Assembly: GCF_032362555.1 (NCBI RefSeq)
Contig: NC_083507.1
Span: 8,187,001-8,251,000 of the forward strand
DNA: 64,000 nt
Source of the DNA: Amyelois transitella
Lineage: Eukaryota > Arthropoda > Insecta > Lepidoptera > Pyralidae
Direction of reading: 5' to 3'
The position numbers and the translations under genes were made by a program. Under the pieces are notes generated by a model, which made no database searches, was not told the origin of the DNA, and worked only from the letters and a program-made list of their open reading frames with translations. Shown here one piece after another: positions 11,801 to 23,452 of this stretch (position 1 is its first letter; each line of letters begins with the position of its first letter).

Positions 11801-11912
11801 CGCGGATACTGCGCTGTGCTGTGAAAACAACAAGGTGAAGACGTGCGCATCCGCCGCGGTGACTAACACCACTGAGCCCGCGCAGCAGCCTGAAGTCAAG
11901 ACTGTAGTGTAG
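8853..11912 (+). CDS. Small secreted 10-cysteine protein, follicle cell protein 3C-like
   Basis: Exons 8853-8941, 11109-11340 and 11748-11912 join in phase to 161 residues. A signal peptide ends near SSILA-EDKP. The mature chain has ten cysteines in the order CSC, C, C-x3-C, C, C, CC, C: 'GNCSCGGF', then 'VSCNSEGQATCKSLC', 'EILCNKL', 'FYKACDNPWAYADM' and 'ALCCENNKVKTC'. The CxCGxF start, the final CC and the length recall insect follicle cell protein 3C, an eggshell-associated secreted protein; this match is from memory of the family pattern and is tentative. The gene has a TATA/Inr promoter. Intron 1 (2.2 kb) is mostly a nested transposon plus a 5'-truncated SINE-like copy. A polyadenylation signal lies at about 11944. 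Confidence 0.75.
9049..10923. mobile_element. Non-autonomous DNA transposon with ~475-bp terminal inverted repeats
   Basis: The left end (9049-9524, starting CAAGAGCCCGTGAACGCC) is repeated in reverse complement at 10449-10923 with only scattered differences. Each arm contains five copies of GCCAGAC spaced over the repeat, as well as several TTTGTAA blocks, which look like subterminal transposase-binding sites. The ~920-bp interior has no convincing ORF and is itself half filled by a second MITE. No clear target-site duplication is seen, and the right flank abuts a 5'-truncated SINE-like copy. The superfamily is not determined. Confidence 0.85.
9663..10117. mobile_element. Nested Tc1/mariner-type MITE
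   Basis: It starts CAGGGTGACTTTTAATTCAA and ends with the reverse complement of CAGGGTGACATTTAAAACAA, giving about 26-bp inverted ends with few mismatches, flanked on both sides by TA (9661-9662 and 10118-10119). The TA duplication points to a Tc1/mariner-type element. It carries no long ORF and lies inside the long-TIR element at 9049-10923, so it inserted later. Confidence 0.75.
10925..11080 (+). repeat. TATG-tailed SINE-like repeat, 5'-truncated
   Basis: It begins directly at the right end of the long-TIR element with TATAAGCTTGAGATTCTTCT and runs to a TGTGTGT tail. It is in intron 1, just before the exon-2 acceptor at 11108. Confidence 0.7.
11598..11722 (+). repeat. Diverged TATG-tailed SINE-like repeat
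   Basis: Blocks such as 'TTTGAATCTCAATTTCATCA', 'CTAAACGTAGC' and 'GACGTGTG' follow the family order but are much decayed. It lies in intron 2 of the follicle-cell-like gene. Confidence 0.5.
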
Positions 11913-13724
11913 ACAGCCCAAATGCATAGTGTGTAACTGTATCAATAAATATAGAATTGCGTTTGTTTGTGATTTACTTGCTTTTGCCTGGGTCTTACTT
12001 TATATTTATTTTATTTATAAATCAAGGAAAAAGTAAGAATAGAACTTAAAGTAAAGAGAAATATAGTACAAGGGCACTACATATTTCTAGAGAAATTATT
12101 CCAGTAGGTATTTACTTAGATTACATTATATATGTGGTAAAAATGTTTGCAGCGGTGTGGGGAACATCGGCTCTATGGTTTCAGAGTATTAAAAGGAAAC
12201 AGATAAACATTTTTTTAAAAGAGTGTACATATATTTACATTTCAATAATCCGTAACACTTGGCTTTATTATTTATTGTAGAACAAAAAATCCAGGACATA
12301 GCCTAAAACTAAAAGTTAATTAAAATATACTAATTTTGAAAGGAAATTAGTGATTTAACCGATATTACTCTTAGTAAACCCAAATTAAAATGCATAGAGT
12401 AAATATTTTTATACTCATTTTTAATTAAAATGCCAATTTTTTTTTATAAAAGTCTTGGGATATTCATTCAAATGATTTTAACATATTTATGAAGGACGCA
12501 GTTCATATTATCCCATGGCTGGCCATAACTTATGGGAACATCAACACATAGTATTTATACAAACTGCTTAAATGCAGAATATTCTTAAATTTACAGTAGA
12601 CGTGAATCAAAATAATAAAACTTAAATTAGCAACATTGAATCTTTAGTTACCATTTTTTTTTATTACTCTGTAATAAAAAAAATTTGTTAGTTGGGAGAC
12701 AGTATATGAGATCTGTTGCACAATTGCACCTACTTAGATACATACGACTACTATCATTTAGGGAATGAACTAATGATAAAAGGGAAGGAAAGTTTGAAGT
12801 TTTATACACCAATAAAAATATTGCTTTGATCCAGTGTCTTTGTAGAATTATAAAATTGTAAAAAAGTAAATTTTAAACTACCTAGCTTAACTTGCTTCCG
12901 CAAAATTATATATAAAGTTTAGGTGTACTTCAGGTGCAGTTCCTTGAGTTCTTGAATAGCAACACGATACAGTACAAGGAAATTAAATGAGAATGCTAAA
13001 TTTATAAACTTATGGATATCCATTCGTAAGATTCTAAACGGTTCGACCAATAACAGACAAACTTTTAATTTTACGCTTCTTTAAAATACGGCCAATAACG
13101 CATAGCTCTCTGATTGGTCGATGTTGATAGAAGCAGTTTCTCTGTCGCTCATTAGGGTCTATACAAAAACACACAAGCAACCGATTTGTTTATGCTCCGT
13201 AGCGATCAATGGCGGCAGAGGAGAAAGAAAAGGAAAATGTAACTTACCAATCAGAGCGTTACATGTCGTTTGATTATTTATTGCTTACTTATTATTTTAC
13301 GTCTGAGTTCGGTAAGTTTATAAATTTAAAGAAATGTGGACAAAAATTAATACAATTCATCTCTCATTTAGAATCCTACGAAAGTTTATAAACTTCCTAG
13401 AAAATTTATAAACTTGCGGTTCTTGTTATTTTCCGGTGACACACAAAATGATAGTGATACACAAAACTGCAGCCGCAATGCTATCCGTGTTTCGCTTTTT
13501 AACCGGCCCTTATAATCTTCTTTTTAAATACCAAAACGTTAAACTGATTTTCTTTCTTCATCGTCATCGTCTGAATGTATTCCTGCTTGTATTACCGCTT
13601 CCGAGCCTTGGATCCACTTAACTTGGTTAGTACCACTAATCTGAATATGAGGGTATAACTTTCACTAAGTTAAATTAAATCCATTATCCATATTAAATCC
13701 ATCAAAATGTTAGACGTACATACA
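11913..13724. other. Intergenic between convergent genes
   Basis: It begins with the polyadenylation signal of the secreted-protein gene. It holds a short A/T hairpin at 12653-12683 and a possible inverted-repeat element at 12990-13405. No exon is recognised. Confidence 0.5.
12990..13405. mobile_element. Possible MITE with degraded inverted ends
   Basis: 'TTTATAAACTTATGG...TTCGTAAGATTCTAAA' on the left resembles the reverse complement of 'TTTAGAATCCTACGAAAG' plus 'TTTATAAACTTCC' on the right, and CCAAT-containing blocks (CTCTGATTGGTC and CCAATCAGAGCG) are also inverted about the centre. There is no clear target duplication, so the call is weak. Confidence 0.35.
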
Positions 13725-16549
13725 TCAAAGGAACTTCGCTTCGCCCCGTGAGAATCTAGTGTCCAATTCTTGTGCTTTTTTTATGATGGACTTCTTCTGA
13801 GCGTCATCGAAGCGGTTCACTTGCAGGTCGACGTCTCTGCTGAATGGACGTCGTTCCTTCTTGCCTTCTTCTTTTTCTTCCTTCTGTAAAAACATTACAT
13901 TTATTAAAATTAAATCATGCGATGGAAAAATGCAGAAGTTCAAAAAATAAGTATAAAGATCAGCATTTGTAAGATGCCTTTGATTATTTTTCTGCAGCTA
14001 AAATACAAGCTTAACAATACCTACCTTTTTCTTCTTCTTTAATTTTTTTTGATGCATATCCAAAAGACTTTCATCTCTCTTGTGCTTCTTTTTGTGCTTT
14101 CTGAAAGGAAAAATTAAACAATGATTAAATATTTATTTTCTCAATTTATACGAGTATGATAAAAATGTGTATGCTCTTTTTTATTAGGCATTAGAAATAT
14201 TACAGTATATCAGTTAACAACTTAAGTCTTTTTCACTAGGGTACCAATTTTCATACGACGTACTAGCAATTTATAAATCTCAATTCGTCAGATCGAAAAT
14301 AGATCTTACAACATTACCACACAATCGTCAAATAAAAATTTTATATAGACAATCTATCTACTTTATATAATCTATGTACTTTATTTCACTAAGTAAAAAT
14401 ACAATTTTAATATATTATTTTAAATAAGTACAATGACGAATAAAAGTTGAGGATTTTGCTTTAATTTGTGAAACTAGTGTAAGGTTGATCAAAGTCTAGT
14501 TTAGATATAGTAAATAGGTACTTACTTAACAGCCAACTCTTGCTGTTCATCCCTGCTGGAGATCTGTCGAGCTTTAGCTTCCCTCTGCAGAGTTAACTCT
14601 GCGTCTTCCTCCTTCGCGATGCCGGCCGCTTTGCGAGCTTTCTCTTCTGGAGTATCTGTCCAACTTGACCTAAAATATTAAGGTAAATATTGAGTAAAAT
14701 TCACTTTCTATACTTAAATTATATCTATAGAACGTGAAGACCAAAGTAATGTCGCGTATAAGTCATAGTTGGCAATTAAAGGATTTAAAGAACAAATTTA
14801 AGAAGTTAATCTTTATTTTCCATAGATATGATGAAAAATTTTCACTTTTGATAGGGCAACGATATGTTTTTAATATTAATAATAAAGTTTTTAGATAAGA
14901 AAACTTTTCTTTTCCAATGCATCAATTATTTATATTTGTTATTGCTTACCTATCTGACATGTCAGGACCCTCTTTAGCTCTAAAAGATCGAGCCTCCAAG
15001 CCTAAATACTTTGCTTTGCCTTCAGGCAGTTCCAACATCCACTGTTCACGGGACTTCACCTGGTCACTCTTCAAAGAATGCCCTTCTAGTTTTCTTATTT
15101 TCATATCTAATGCCCGCTCTTCAAGTTTTTTATGTGCATCCGACCATTTCTCTTCAGCCCCAGTTGGCAATGGGCCGATCCCAATATCTTCATCTGAGCT
15201 CTCATATTTTAAATCTGCTTGCTTAGTGTTTGCTAGAACTTTACGCATGTCGTCTGGTATAGATGGCCCTGTGAATAAAGAAAATGTTACTTAAATAAAA
15301 ACTGTATATAATGCCAGTAGTAATATTAAAATTTAAGTCAATAATTACCTAAATTTCTTGAACCACTTAAGTGTGGTGGCAAAGCGGGCCCCTCCACATC
15401 GGAGCTGCTACTGCCTGCAAACCTTTTCTGCAAGTGCGGAGGCAATGCTGGTCCACACACATTAGCCTTTTCCGCACTCAGGTCTCTTTTTGGAGCAGAT
15501 CTCTTCAATTTGTATCTTAGATCAGTTGGATCATATTCCAAATTACTGTCATCATCACTTGATATTTCACCTTCTTCACAACTTTCCTTTTGACTACTCT
15601 TTTGTGTTGATGAAACTTCAGCCACTTCAGAGTTAGTTTTTTGTTCATCCTTTCTGATGTTGTCCTGAATATCAGTTGTACTGCTCACTTCTACAGTTGC
15701 TGATTCTTGCTCTTTATCATGACTGCTAGATTTGGAACTCTTTTTCTTACTCTTCTTTTTATGTTTTTTCTTTCTGGTTTTGTGAAGCTCTTTTTCTAAG
15801 TTTAAAAGCTTTGCTCTCAATTTCTCATCATCAGAGGAGTCTATTTCACTTGATTCTTCTGACTTTTCTTTAACAATGGCTGGTATCATGCTATAATAGG
15901 AACCAGGCTTCACCTCATCAGATTCATCACTGTGTTCTATAACAATTGGACTCTCGCTTTTCCTCTTCCGAGGTGGTACTGGTGAGGGTCTATGCACTTC
16001 AGATCTTTTTGCTCTCAGATCAGGTGACAAAGATTTTTCTTTTTTAACTGGTTCTTTATCTCTAGATCTGTCTTTTTCTCGTATTAAATGACTGTCCTTT
16101 GTATCATTAGGGGCGAGACTTCGTCGTATCTCTTCTTTTATATCTCTTGAGCGTTCTAACGGCTTGTATGATCGAGATCTACTCCTTTTCTGCCTATCTC
16201 TACTAGAACCTCTATGTTCTATTGGCTTTGGCCTTTCTCGTGTATCTCTTCCATGCCTATAATGTTCACGTGGTCTAGGTGAATTTCTTTCTCTGGAGTA
16301 TCTCCTTTTACTAATTGGTGAATGCCTAGAATACCTATACCTATCCCTATCTTGCCTAAAGCGGTCACGGTTATCTTTTTGCCTTTCGAAATCTCGTCTA
16401 AACTTATCATTTTCTGTAGGCCTACTTCTTCCTGGAAAACGACTACTGTCTTCTTTTTGGTTAGAACTTCTTTTTTGTTCATCTTGGTTGGTTGATCGAC
16501 CTTTAAATCTACCTGTCTCTGAATCACTGCTTGATTCATCTGATAGCAT
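13725..16549 (-). CDS. GPALPP1: GPALPP motifs-containing protein 1 homolog, five exons
   Basis: Minus-strand exons 16549-15349, 15268-14950, 14669-14526, 14100-14025 and 13883-13725 join in phase to 632 residues. Defining motifs are GPALPPHLQKR and EGPALPPHL near the end of exon 1, then 'GPSIPDDM' and 'GIGPLPTG' in exon 2, followed by 'SREQWMLELPEGK' and the basic C-terminus 'FSRDVDLQVNRFDD' typical of the DUF3752 domain. The first ~330 residues are Arg/Ser/Asp-rich, with many RS and SRD repeats and lysine runs, as in nuclear splicing-associated proteins. Human GPALPP1 is about 340 residues, so this one has a long RS-like N-terminal extension. Its molecular role is poorly known. A TTTTTAG acceptor-like sequence lies 8 bp before the ATG, so an upstream non-coding exon is possible. 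Confidence 0.9.
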
Positions 16550-16696
16550 TTTCGTGCCTAAAAACAAAAATGGACTTTTTAATAATTTAATCAAAGAGGT
16601 TCGTCTTTCACACACTTAACTTTATTTTGTACATATTTATCTTAGGTCTACAATAATATACATATTCTACAGCCACTGCTAGATTTTAAAATACAG

Positions 16697-17707
16697 TTAA
16701 AACATTTTTGCAATCTTTTTAGCACTGTAGCGAATGGATTTAAGGAAGCCAGCTGTCAGTATGCCTTTGAGTGATTGTCGCACACTTGACTGCCAAACAA
16801 TATTTTTGAGAATCTGTCTCAGTATAACAGCACAATCTATATCATATGCAACTGCTCGCAACACATCTTCCATATCCTGCTGCAGTCCTCCATGGTTCCA
16901 AAACTTTACAATTTGCTGTTGAGGAATCATTGGTAATTGCATTAAGTGATGTAATTTAGTTTCAGGGTGCAGATCTTGGTGACATTGTGCATCTCCTGCA
17001 GCAAAATCTACATAGGCATGGAATTGTTGCAGCACCGGCCGGTAGAGTTCACGAAAACTTAACAACTGAGGTTGCACTATATTACGTACTTTATTTTTAT
17101 TTTCCCCAAATGTCATTCTAAAGTCTCCTGCATAACTAAGATTAGAAATAGCAAAGTAAAAGTCATATTCTGAAAATGTTTCTGGTAAAATGAGTAATGC
17201 AGTGTGAACAGCAGACCTTAAATTCAACTGAAGAGCTTTTTGGAGTTGCGAGCTGTTAGTTTGCTTTATGATTTCTACAGGTTTATGGAGACGGCCAGCC
17301 AAATATAAGTCATTCCAATCGAGAAGATCTGCTATCAAGTCTTTTTGGGATACAACACCATACTTTATCATAACATTTTCTTCTTTAATTTCAACTAAAG
17401 TATTGAAGTAAACTTTGGCTCCCCAATTCTCTTGGAACTTTGCTACAAATCCTTTGCCCAGGAAGCGAAGAGCCGAGTAATGTGATGGATTCTGTTCAAT
17501 ATTAGCTCCATGCCATCGGTGAGAGTTTTCAACACAATATATGAGGTCTATCATATTTTGTTTCTTTTCGTTTCCTATTTGAGGCTTGACAGCTGACCCG
17601 TAAGCAAAGCAAAATGCGAAGTTTTGTGGAAATTTTGACAAGATTCTATAATACAGTGGAGGTACATCTTTGACGATACCCAACGTTTTGACTGCGGTGG
17701 CTGCCAT
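16697..17707 (-). CDS. TAMM41: Mitochondrial CDP-diacylglycerol synthase TAMM41/Tam41
   Basis: A single uninterrupted exon of 336 residues, close to the usual metazoan length. Residues 34-40 (FAYGSAV) give the nucleotidyltransferase GS motif, and D54 in 'NMIDLIYCV' fits the catalytic aspartate position. Further family blocks are 'NPSHYSALRFLG', 'GAKVYFNTLV', 'IKYGVVSQKDLIADLLDW' and 'YLAGRLHKPV'. The enzyme makes CDP-diacylglycerol from phosphatidic acid and CTP at the matrix face of the inner mitochondrial membrane, for cardiolipin synthesis. The gene lies just upstream of GPALPP1 on the same strand with 147 bp between stop and next ATG; its AATAAA (minus strand) is near 16625. The lack of introns is notable beside the multi-exon neighbours. 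Confidence 0.95.
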   Translation of the reverse strand: MAATAVKTLGIVKDVPPLYYRILSKFPQNFAFCFAYGSAVKPQIGNEKKQNMIDLIYCVENSHRWHGANIEQNPSHYSALRFLGKGFVAKFQENWGAKVYFNTLVEIKEENVMIKYGVVSQKDLIADLLDWNDLYLAGRLHKPVEIIKQTNSSQLQKALQLNLRSAVHTALLILPETFSEYDFYFAISNLSYAGDFRMTFGENKNKVRNIVQPQLLSFRELYRPVLQQFHAYVDFAAGDAQCHQDLHPETKLHHLMQLPMIPQQQIVKFWNHGGLQQDMEDVLRAVAYDIDCAVILRQILKNIVWQSSVRQSLKGILTAGFLKSIRYSAKKIAKMF

Positions 17708-18323
17708 TTCAACACAAACTTACTCGAGTAAAATAAGCCGAAATGCTGACCTGAGATCAAAATGTATGCTCTGAAAACCAGCGAAGTTGAGCGTTGTGTT
17801 AACTACTACATATAACCTAAATAGTATCTTCCTTTTGTAGAACTTTTAACAGCAGGAAAGATTATAATTTTTTAAGTGACTAATCACATAAAAGAGAACA
17901 AAAATGATTCTGAATATTGAGAAATGAGAAATAATCACACAATTGAGAAATTACTCAACCAAACCAAACCAACCAAACTTCAATCAAACCCGAATTGAAT
18001 GAAGTAAGTCACAAGTGACATTGATTGATATTTTTTTTTTATTAGTCATTGAGTCTCAGGCTTAGGGTCACTAACATACAACAAAGAGCGATCCAATCCT
18101 ACCAATCAAAATTCATAAAGGTCAATGTCATTTTGTGATCATTGGATGACATACGATTTTATGGGGGATGTTTTCTTTTCGGCAAAAAGCTTTTTGTCTT
18201 TTTGGTCTCAATCACAATTAATAACTGGCGCTTGATTGATTCGTTGTTTGTCGTCCAATATAAAAAAAATCAAAGAAAGCATTGCGATATATTTACTTAT
18301 CAAATACTTATTATCATTGTAAA
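17708..18323. other. Divergent promoter region TAMM41 / CSN6
   Basis: The 616 bp between two divergent housekeeping genes hold both promoters. Short direct repeats (AACCAAACCAAACCAACC around 17960) and a poly-T run near 18030 are seen. No TATA box is obvious for either gene. Confidence 0.6.
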
Positions 18324-21300
18324 ATGACCAGTGCCGATAGAATTGATTTTGAAATGGAGGTAGAAGTGGAGAGTGCTTCATCAGGACCGGCTGTAGATCC
18401 TGCTAATCCAACTTCTCCAGCACCGCCCACTACAAGTGGAAACAAATGTGTGGTGGTGACTACAGCTACCTCTGGATCCGTCACTGTGTCACTACATCCT
18501 TTAGTAATTATGAATGTTTCTGAACATTGGACTAGGCTTAAAGCTCAAGAAGGATCACCTCAAACAGGTCTGATCGTGGAATATTATAAGCTTTTAAATA
18601 ATGAGAAAACTACACTAGCACTTTGTAGCACATTGCACACCCATATGTTTAAGTTTTTTTAAAGTTTGTTTTACATTTTGCAGTGATTGGAGCTCTCATT
18701 GGTAAACAAAAAGGCAGGAATATTGAAGTGATGAACTCTTTTGAATTAGTATTTAGTGTGATTGATAGCGACATTATTATAGATAGAGATTACTACAACA
18801 TGAAGGAAGAGCAGTGTAAGTTTTTAACTAAAACTTTATTGTAATTTAATACCAAAACCTCATTCTACTTTTTGGCAGGATTAAACTCCAATGTGTTTTA
18901 TCAACAATCAAAGTTGTTGTGGAATAAACATTTGGAAAGCATGAGTATTGGACGACAATCAGATGTAGGAATGTGGGAATAAGTGATGTTTGTATATTAT
19001 CATATAACTATCATCTTTATACACAAATCGGCTTGTCATTGCAAGAGATGATAGGTATGCCAATCGTCTTTAAACTGAACAAGCTGTAAACCAACAAGGT
19101 AGAAAGAAAATTGTTGTGTGTGTCTGAGTTCCCGAGAGTTAGTAGTAGTAGCAGATGATAGAACAGAAAGATGAAAGAGAGAGAATCTTGCTTGCACACT
19201 TCTTGAATGGTATTTTTAACCTGATTTTTTGCCATACATTATAATATTTGTACAAAATAAACAATTGCCTCATTTCAGTTAAGCAAGTATTCTCAGACAT
19301 GGATTTCCTTGGATGGTACACAACAGGAGAGACACCCACAGAGAAAGACATAGCTGTACATAGACAGATCTGTGATATCAATGAATGTCCTGTCATGCTC
19401 ATGCTAAATCCGGCAGGCAGGAATGGGGATGTAAGTGTGTTTTTATATATATTTACTGCACAAGCAGTAGTCATTCTCCCTTAGTTCGCTGGTTTCATGT
19501 TCCCTAATGATATTACTAAGGTCTGCCTATGACCACATTTCAACAAAGTAGGAATCTTTTCATTAATGTTAAAAATTCTGCTTTTGAATTTAAATGCGGT
19601 TTTGTTTGTCTTGATGGTGATGTGTCTTAAAGACGAATCCCAAGTAAATGAGTCTTTTACTTGATTATATGTATATTCATTGTGAAATAACCTCAGATTG
19701 GTGAGATGGTGGGTAAATCACTTTGTAAGTTGTGACTGATAACCAGCAGGCAACTGCTCCATCTGCCCGGCAGGATTTTGTGCTAACGGCAAGTTGTTAA
19801 CACACAAACTACTGTCTCTGTACACTGACAGAGACTGTATTCTGGGCCTCGGCTGTATTACGGTGAATTTTTACCGACTTTGCAGAATGAGGTTGAAATT
19901 AATACCTCTGCGCATTTAATACCTGTTGTATTTATAAATTGCTGTTAATATTTTTAATCTTGTTCCAGCAATTACCTGTTGTGCTATACGAGTCTGTTAT
20001 AGACGTAGTCAATGGGCGAGCTACAATGTTGCTGGCTCCGCTCACATACACCCTGGCTGCGGAGGAGGCAGAGAGGATTGGTGTGGACCATGTTGCTAGA
20101 GTGTCCTCTGGTGAAGCAGCGCTAAATAGTTTAGGTACCTTTATTTTCTCTTTTTAGTTTAGTTATATACCTTTATTATTCTTTTGATGTGAAACTACGA
20201 TTAATAAATCGTACACACCACGCCACATAAATATATGTGGCCATGATACTGGAATGGGTAAAAGAACAGAGCGAATATTTAAATAATAATACACCTAATG
20301 TGGCGAACTGAAAATGACAGAACTATAATAATAGCAAAAAATACAATTTTGGCTTATACTCTGCAGTTGATTGATTAGGACATCATCCCTTGTTAATAGT
20401 ATATTCTTATTTTAAAAATGCGAAATGTTCAAATTAACAAATGCATATATATTTTCTACAACCTGTATTTTTGGCAATGCGACCTTTTTTCTTAGGCATA
20501 TTTAGTTATGACGAAATGTTTATTTTCCTTAGTGGCCGAGCACCTAACGGCGCAGCGTTCCGCCATCAAGATGCTGGTGTCCCGCGTGCGCGCCGTGCTG
20601 GCCACCGTGCGCGCCATCCGCGACGGCAACCTCCCGCCGCGCCCCGCCTTGCTCAGGGAGGCGAGGGCCCTCTCCAACCGCCTGCCGCTGCTTACTTCAC
20701 AACAGTTCCGGACACACTTCTACAATGTAAGTACCTTGCAATATTATGACTATCTCGAAGGTAAGATGCGCTCATAGGCCAGGGTCCTCCAACCGCGTAT
20801 TGCTGGTAATATTCGCACGCACATTAACAATGCAAGGCCATTCGCAATGGCAAAACGTACTCCGCATGAGGGGCGAGGGTGCTAACTTCTCAGCAGTGTA
20901 ATGTAGACTGTTTTCTTCCTTCATTCGTTCAGCAATGGAAACTTCTGAGTAAAAACATACCGTATTCTGCTGTTCATACCGTAAGAGAGGATAACCAATT
21001 AGTTCACAAAAAAATATTTTGTTTAGCAGGTGAATTTTTTACAGTTGGTATATAAATAATTTTTTTTCATAAATTTTCCTCTATAAAGAGGTGAAGATGT
21101 AACCTGGATTAAATCCAGGAGGAAGAAAAATGGTTTATCACCAATCACAGATAAAAATCATAGGACGACAGTTTTATATTTGTTCATTGTACATAGGCAA
21201 CAAACATCTTAAGCACTGTAGAGACTTGTTTTTTTTTCAGCAATGCAACGATGTGGCTCTGATGACATACCTTGGCACCATCACGAAAGGCTGCAATGCA

Positions 21301-21381
21301 ATCAATCAACTAGTGAACAAGTTTAATGTCCTTTACGATAGGCAAGGGATGGGCCGCCGAATGCGAGGTCTTTTCTTTTAG
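18324..21381 (+). CDS. CSN6: COP9 signalosome complex subunit 6
   Basis: Exons 18324-18567, 18684-18815, 19279-19430, 19969-20134, 20533-20726 and 21241-21381 join in phase to 342 residues, the usual CSN6 length. The MPN domain (about residues 45-180) includes '[15 protein letters not shown]', '[20 protein letters not shown]' and '[20 protein letters not shown]'; the JAMM zinc ligands are not seen, as expected for this MPN- subunit. The C-terminal helices include '[15 protein letters not shown]' and end '[10 protein letters not shown]'. CSN6 pairs with CSN5 in the complex that removes NEDD8 from cullins. Exon 5 is strikingly GC-rich compared with the other exons. Confidence 0.96.
21085..21125 (+). 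repeat. Short SINE tail fragment
   Basis: The block 'GGTGAAGATGTAACCTGGAT...CCAGGAGGAAG' matches the end of the tRNA-headed repeat seen at 52905-53195. It lies in CSN6 intron 5. Confidence 0.45.
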
Positions 21382-23452
21382 GTTTTTTTTTTAAAATTTA
21401 TTAGTCATCTTCTAACAAAAAAGATTTAATGACTATAGTTATACCAATAAATGTAGGCTACGCATTATTTACTAAGGCTACAGTCTCCCACATATTTTTT
21501 CTCTCTCACGCAGGTATACAAATATGACTTAAAAATTCTAAAATAAAGCCAAGTTTAACTTATTATGGAACAAATATTAAGAAATCTTATTTCATGGCTA
21601 GAAAAAATAATACCTACCTACAGGAGATTCCACAGATTCCTTGCCATGAAATAAGATTTCTTAATATTTGCTGCCTGTGTCTTAGATTGGTGATTTAATA
21701 CATGGATTTTTTGTATGAGTAATAGATATGTTATGTCAGAGGTAGCACATATTATTTAAAATAAAATTTAAATCCATTCAAATTTAGAGCCATTTTACTA
21801 TTTTATACCTACCTTCTCTATGTGTCGCGGTCCAATATGTAATCATAACGCAAAACAAGATTGGTCTTTGCACTAAATGTTATTCAAGTCAAATATGTAA
21901 AATGACGTAGTTTTGAATGTATAATTAATGTTGCAATAATAATAAAAGCAACAACATCAAGTTTGTGATGGTATTAAAAATGATGGGAACAAATGGACGA
22001 ACACGAGGGAAAAGTTGTGAATTGTTATAAAAATCCGTAAAATTAAAAAAAGTAGAGTACCTAATATGGGAGAAAAATAAAGGCTTGTAAAATTTTGAGA
22101 CTCATATTTTTATTCCGCACCATCCTGCTCGGGTGTTCCGTAGTTACACAAATAAATTTTGGACACATTGAGATTCATGCTATGGAAGACGTTCACAAAA
22201 TTAAGTATAATTTTAATACTTTCATAGCAATATGAAGTTCGTTAAGTGTCTTAGAGTACCCACAATGTAGTTAGAATTTGGTTAGCTGCCAAAGTGCATT
22301 TCACATTTTTTTTTAATATATCGATAATAGTATCCAATATTTACAAATATAACAGCATTTATTTTTAAGAATATACCTACGTACGATGTACGTGCGGTAT
22401 AAAATGTTCAAAGCTGATATTTTTAAAGTATTAACAATGAAACAGTCTTATATTAGCACTGCCCTACAAATCTTATGAAAAATTTATTAATCAAATTTTG
22501 TAAACCTTTTTTATTTAAATTCATTAACAAAGACATGATAAGTCTTAATTAACTTTATAATACTTGTACTTTATTTGATAGTTTGGTATAAAAATACTTT
22601 AAAGTTATGTATTTAAATCGATTCTACTAGTATTGCTTTTTGTAGTTTTTTTCGTAAAGAGTATCTAAAAATTGCAAAGCAAGACACCATTGCCTGACCT
22701 CGTTTTCCTGTTACAGCTCCCATTACACATTAAATAAACCATAAATATTAAAAAATATCAAACAATTTTATACTTTTAAATGCAATCAGTGACAATTTGT
22801 GTAACAAAAAGTAATAAAGGTTTTAAAAAGCTGCTAAGTGAAATAGCATGAGGATAAATAACAATCATGTATTAAGACCAGGGTAGAAGAGGCATTGAGA
22901 AAAACTGCTTTTCTGTATTAAAGTGACTCTGAACGTATTGTTAAAGGACAAAGTCGTCCTTCGTCTACGCAGGATTTAACAGATGATTGCCCTGATCTTT
23001 TCTGTGGATTGTATCAGAAAGCTCGCTTCCATTGTGTTTGATGCAGTGAAAATTTCACTTTATATTATTTTTATATTTTTGTGTATTATGTAGCACTGCC
23101 CTACTAAGTAGGTACACAATTTCACTTGTATACATTTTGACTTATACGTTACCAATATAGAATACAATAATCATACATTGCGTGCACTTATTTCACTCTA
23201 TTAAACAATTAATAATAATAAAGACATATTTTGTTTTTAACCCTCTGGTTTTAAGTATTCTTGTGTCACATTTTGGTGTCGTCAACAATCCACAGACAGG
23301 TGTAGCTATTATTAAGTGCTGTTCAATTCTCGAATCGCTAATCTATCTAACTCATGGCATTCGTAAAAAAGGAAAAATCAGACCTTTGTATTAAACAAAG
23401 AATAAGTATTCGAAATTCAAAAGTTCCCGTTGTAAACTTTCATTTGTCTTTG
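21382..23452. other. Intergenic between convergent CSN6 and PARG-like gene
   Basis: AT-rich sequence with the CSN6 3' UTR at the left and the PARG-like 3' UTR at the right. A 28-bp perfect inverted repeat lies at 21571-21670. No other exon is recognised. Confidence 0.55.
21571..21670. repeat. 28-bp perfect inverted repeat, 44-nt loop
   Basis: The arms at 21571-21598 and 21643-21670 are exact reverse complements (arm starts CAAATATTAAGAAATC). The loop carries ACCTACCTACAGG. It lies about 190 bp after the CSN6 stop codon, so it could fold in the CSN6 3' UTR. Confidence 0.95.

Noticed and set aside
13209-13391. 60-codon plus-strand ORF
   Set aside because: It lies in a candidate inverted-repeat element, has no splice context or family resemblance, and low-complexity codons.
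15011-15226. Plus-strand ORFs over GPALPP1 and TAMM41 (also at 14917 and 16734)
   Set aside because: They are antisense shadows of well-supported minus-strand exons.
21571-21670. miRNA precursor
   Set aside because: The stem is perfect, the loop is long and there is no sign of the bulged pairing usual for animal precursors; small-RNA reads would be needed.
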